From Ovis canadensis (Eukaryota; Chordata; Mammalia; Artiodactyla; Bovidae): DNA of 64,000 bases. The stretch is from NCBI RefSeq assembly GCF_042477335.2, contig NC_091245.1, positions 28,654,501 to 28,718,500 on the forward strand, given 5' to 3'. The notes under the pieces were generated by a model. That model saw only the letters and a list, made by a program, of their open reading frames with translations, ran no database searches and was not told the origin of the DNA. Position 1 is the first letter of the stretch. Each line of letters opens with the position of its first letter. Positions 59,918 through 64,000 of this stretch are shown one piece after another. Both the position numbers and the translations under genes were made by a program.

Positions 59918-62900
59918 GAAAGTCAAGGGGATTTACGAACAAGAGGGCTGTGGAGTGATGGTGAGGCAGGAAGGGAAAGACAATAAATGAGTGTGAACTG
60001 TTGTTTTGAAAACTGAGCTCTGAAGGGTCGGACAGAAATAAGAAGTAGTTGATGGGGGAAGGGGCTCTGTGGGTGTATGTGTCAAGATGAGCTGAGGACC
60101 TTAAGTGCTGATGAGAAAAGAGCAAAGAGGCTGCAAATGGAGGAGGCAGAGGACGAGAGTTGTTTGTGGGTTTGGAGGCCAGCTGTCGGAGAGGGTCATG
60201 TGATTGTCACAGAGGGCCATCAGCATGCCCTTCTCTGGGGGAACCGGAGGGGGGCTGTGGCTGGGGGGTCTGAGAGGAAGGAGAGAAAGAGGTTTGCTGT
60301 CAGCTCCGGGAGAGTCTGTCCCCAGCGCCTGGACAAGACTGGCCGCGGGGTCTTCAGTGTGAGCACTGAATGGGCGGAGGGGTGTGGGGCTGGGAAGGGG
60401 CCCCAGGGGCAAGGCTGGGGCAGTGCTAATTCTGGACATGAACTCCAACTGGGCCCCAGGTGCCCAGTGACCATCCTGGCCACGTTGGGGGATCTGGGGC
60501 AATAGGAGTAACCAGGAGTCAGGCCTTGGGGAGGGAGGACAGTGACGACAGCAGGGGGAGGAAGGCCCTGGGCCCTGGGCTGCGGGTGAGAGGTTGGGAG
60601 GGCAGGTTCTCCTGGCTTTGGAAGCCCTCTTCTCCAGAGCCAGACTCCTCTCTAGAGGGTGCCAGGATGGCGCACCCTCCCCAGCACTTCCCTGGGCCCC
60701 TGCCGCACCTGCTCAGCATCTCTAGGCCTCCTTGCTCCCTGGTGAGATAAGCAGGAGGAAGTTAGACATCTCCAGGATGACCTGTTCTAATCTCTCCAGG
60801 CAATTTGGTTTGGCTGTGGTCAGGAGCTTGTCCAAGGTTGCATGGTGAATCCAAGGGGCATTCAGGCCTCTCGCCCCTTCCTCCACCCGGAATAGCCCTC
60901 TGCCATCGGTTGGGACCCCAGGTCTTCTCCAACCACCAATTCAGGCAGCAGGACTGCAAAGTGCTGCTGGGGAAAGCTGAAGGAATGACCACAAGGGGGC
61001 GCCAGGACCCAAGCCAACCAGATGCTCCAGCAGAGACCGCTCCCCTGTGCCTATTTAATATATTTCAAAGGGGCGATTAGCCGCAATGAGAATTTGAAGG
61101 TTTTTCATGGGGTAGGGCTTCTCCCATCCTGGAGAGGAGGCGGGAGGCCCAGCTCAGTGCCCAGTTCTTCCCGACGCCTCAGGCAAGTCCCTGCTCGCGC
61201 TGTCCGGGCCTGTTTCCTATTGGTCAATGGTGGTACCTTCTCCACGGGGTGGGAGAAGTGGAAGGTTGGAGGTGGGCCCACCAGGAGAGGGCCCAGCAGT
61301 GCCCGTGTCTCCCCAGCTCCATCCTGCAGTGATCTGTGCCCGGCCCCGCCCACCCCCTGCCCATGGAGTCCTTCATGAGCATTCCTGGTCAGGAGGATGT
61401 GTCCACACTGGCCTAACCCCACACCCTTCTAGGAAGTCAGAGCCCTGACTGCTGGTGTGGAAACCGAGGGACAAGAAGCTGAATGCTTTCGAAACCACCT
61501 GCCTGGAAATGCCCACAGCAGGGGCAGTTGGGCCAGGGCCTTGGGCTCTATTTGTTTCCAGGCTCTATGAGTAGCCAGGAGCTGGAATCCCTCGGGGTCC
61601 AGGATTGGGGGCAGCAAATAGACTCATCAGCTTGTATAAGGCTGCACATGGGACAAAGAATGCTGAGCCCTGGGGCGAGGGTTGCAAAGTTAAGAAATCC
61701 CAAGAAGGGGCCAGCAATCTGCCTTTGTTGCAGTGGCCCCAAGTGGTTCTAAACCAGAGCCCTCTGAACCAAAGCCCTGTGAGGCCCCACTCTGCAGGTG
61801 AAGGCAGCTTGTCCAGGGCACCAGGCCGGATGTGTCCCTGAGCCCGGCACTCCCATGTCCATTGCTTTCCTCCTTCCAGCAACACTAATTGCCTCCCACT
61901 CCCAGCGGGGCCACTATGCCCACGGTGCTCAGAGAGCAACCACACCCCGTCCAGCCTCTGAGGGACTCAGAGCCTACAGTCAGGCTCCCACCTAGAGAAG
62001 ACAGTGCCGTGCGGAGTGTGACCAGAGCCATGACCTGGGAAGCTCAAAGGAAGAGTGTTCCAGACAGAGGGAACAGCGCCTACAAAGGAAGCAAGACGCA
62101 GCACTGGAGAGGATGCGGCCTGGCAGGAGGGGAGGCTGCGATGGGAGGAGGGCCCGGGCTCTTACTGGAGGGGCCTGAGGCCTCACCAAGACTTTCAGAT
62201 TTTAACATCTCACACACCCATTCTACAGCTGTCTCTTTGCTCCGAAGTCTTCCTCTGGCCTGGGGGCTCCCATGGCTGATCAACTTTGTGAGCCGAGCCC
62301 TGGCAGGGGCCTTGACACCCCCAAACCCACACCTACTGTTGAGCTGCCCTCATTTGGAATGCAGGTTGAGAGGCGCGGGGGTGAGTCTGCAGTGGGGTGG
62401 AGGGGGTTCGGTAGTGGGAAGGGGTGGCTGGGAACAGTTGATTTGTTTCAGAGTAAGAGGCTCTGGGCTGCTTTCTAAACTGCGGCATCAAAGGCTGCTT
62501 AGAAACGTGTACAGAATAAGGTGGAATGTTATGGAAATTGTCTCCTCTGCTTTGTGGCCTGGAAATTCACGGTTATTGAGAGGAATTTCCTCTGGTCCCA
62601 TATTTTCCCCCTTCCAAAGTAAAGCTTTTGGATCAAATAAATACAAATTATGGTCATACGTTTCTCCTGAACCCAACTGGCTCCACCAGCCATAGCATAA
62701 ATGGATTGAACTTTTTTCAAACGGTCCTTCCAGCGTTAGAGGGTTGAGATTCAACATGGTAACGTTCCAGTTTTCATCTTTCCTGTGACCGTGGTTTATA
62801 GTCATTGGTACCTGAGAGCTGCCTGGCTCCTGTCCTCAGCTGGCCATGCTGGGTCTCGGGCACGCCCCTTAGACTTAGCATCAGTATCTTCACCTACCAA

Positions 62901-64000
62901 GAGGATTAATTATATCTACTGCTCCTTCATTTTCATTTTTCTCAAGGTAATATAAACACATTAAGAAAAAAATCAAGGAGTATGCAATGGACTGGAAACA
63001 AAAATCAACCATCCTCAAATTATCCTAGTCTCAAGAAGCCTCAATTCCAGTTCCACTTTCCAGAAGCAGCTGCAGTCAGATCCTTGAAGCTGTTTTCTCT
63101 GGATTCACTCTCACACTTGAGTACAAGATGCTAACTGCTATTTCTCGCCTCTTCACTTTGAGATATCTTCCGTCGGCTTCCTGGGGGGCAGTGACGACCT
63201 GGTTTTCTTCTGATCCTCTCACCACTCCCCACTTCCCCAAACTTCCAGTAATTATAGCACATAAATTTTCATTAAGTAGATATTCTGGATTTTTGTTATC
63301 ATGACTATGTAAATATTTACTGATGCTAGTACTATGCTCCGTTTAGTTTCTTTTTCTCATACGTCTACTGTTTTCTGGAACTAATAACTGGGTTGTTTTC
63401 TCATTTGTCTGGTTTTCTGTGTTCCTATTGCTCATTCTTCCCAAATCCTCTGATAGCCATGTACACCACCTCTCCGTAGCACTGTTCAAACTGCCAAATG
63501 CGTCAGAGGCCCCGGCTCAGCCCCGGGCTCCCTCTAGCCCCGCTGCGCAGCTGTCCACTTGGCCGTGGCTTTGACCTCTCCTGCAGTGGCTTCCTTGTTT
63601 GCAAGATCCAAATCCTTCCTCATTCTTGATTTATTTCCTTAGTTTAGTGGAGCTTGTCCTCGGTAGCTTTTTGGAAAATGGTGCCTAGAAAATACTTTTT
63701 TCGTAGTTCCCAGAAAATATCTTTATTCCACACTCACCTTTGATTATTAGCTTAGCTGGGCATAGAATTCTAGGTTGAAAACTGTTTCCATTCAGAGTTT
63801 CTGAGACTTGTCTCTACAGTTGTCTGTCTTCCAGTGTTGCTCCAAGAAATTCGGTGATGTTCTGAGCCCCTATCTTTGTATGGGGCTTCCTTGCTCCTTT
63901 TAGTCTCCACTTCCTCCTCCTCTTTTTAGCACCCTTCCTGCAGAAATTTTCAAATGATGTGCCTCAGTGAGGCTCTTGTTTCTCCCTCATCCTGGGCTCT
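59918..64000. other. GC-rich intergenic to 62.4 kb, then AT-rich with old L1-like end
   Basis: No GLIS1-type zinc-finger exon is visible. From about 63650 (TTAGCTGGGCATAGAATTCT) the text resembles an ancient L1 segment that runs off the window. Confidence 0.4.
60989..61005 (+). promoter_or_regulatory. Strong CTCF-like motif
   Basis: CCACAAGGGGGCGCCAG fits the CTCF core consensus almost perfectly in + orientation. No promoter features are seen beside it. Confidence 0.5.

Noticed and set aside
61889-62695. 268-codon open frame on the + strand
   Set aside because: Begins with TTG, sits in GC-rich DNA with few stops, has no splice context and no family resemblance. Cross-species conservation would be the deciding test.
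59918-64000. 3' exons of GLIS1 at the right edge
   Set aside because: Expected to be the next gene from human synteny as I recall it, but no zinc-finger or splice-bounded frame is visible.
1-64000. CRISPR arrays, operons, bacterial or phage genes
   Set aside because: Repeat content and intron structure are mammalian throughout; repeated units are SINE and LINE copies.

Overview
This is nuclear DNA from a ruminant, most likely a bovid. The window is littered with ruminant-specific interspersed repeats (BovB/RTE LINE pieces, Bov-tA and Bov-A2 SINEs with AGC-repeat tails, L1-BT 3' ends). These lie over an older mammalian layer (MIR, L2, MER5A). The repeats alone cannot separate cattle from other bovids.

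Two protein genes can be supported. The first is DMRTB1 (DMRT6) on the + strand, with four coding exons at 34110-34695, 36306-36511, 39509-39707 and 40982-41046. All splice sites are GT/AG, the phases agree, and the spliced product is 351 aa with an intact DM zinc-binding domain. The second is an intronless SLC25A3-like mitochondrial phosphate carrier on the - strand at 14574-15566 (330 aa, ATG start). Its reading frame is uninterrupted and its three carrier signature motifs are in place. As I recall the human map, a processed SLC25A3 pseudogene (SLC25A3P1) and DMRTB1 lie together at 1p32.3 between LRP8 and GLIS1. If so, this window is the syntenic ruminant locus and the ruminant copy has stayed open where the human one decayed.

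Layout: 1-14.5 kb is AT-rich intergenic DNA with SINE, BovB, L2 and MIR fragments. 14.6-15.65 kb is a CpG-rich block holding the carrier retrogene and an NRF1-like site upstream of it. 15.7-33.9 kb is repeat-dense and contains a BovB copy with a readable reverse-transcriptase frame (21.06-22.16 kb), a 1.03-kb BovB with 13-bp target-site duplications (27.1-28.2 kb), an LTR-like segment and a TG microsatellite. 34.1-41.9 kb is DMRTB1 with its 3'UTR. 42-64 kb is intergenic, more GC-rich, with ancient L2/MIR, a few ruminant SINEs, an L1-BT 3' end (54-55.2 kb), and an isolated promoter-like block near 44.1-44.25 kb carrying CTCF-like, GC-box and RFX X-box-like motifs. I recognised no GLIS1 or LRP8 exon.

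Functionally, DMRTB1 is known from mouse as a germ-cell transcription factor acting at the switch from spermatogonial mitosis to meiosis. The neighbouring intact phosphate-carrier copy, with retained CpGs and an NRF1-like site, may be a germline-expressed mitochondrial paralogue. That is inference and needs expression data.
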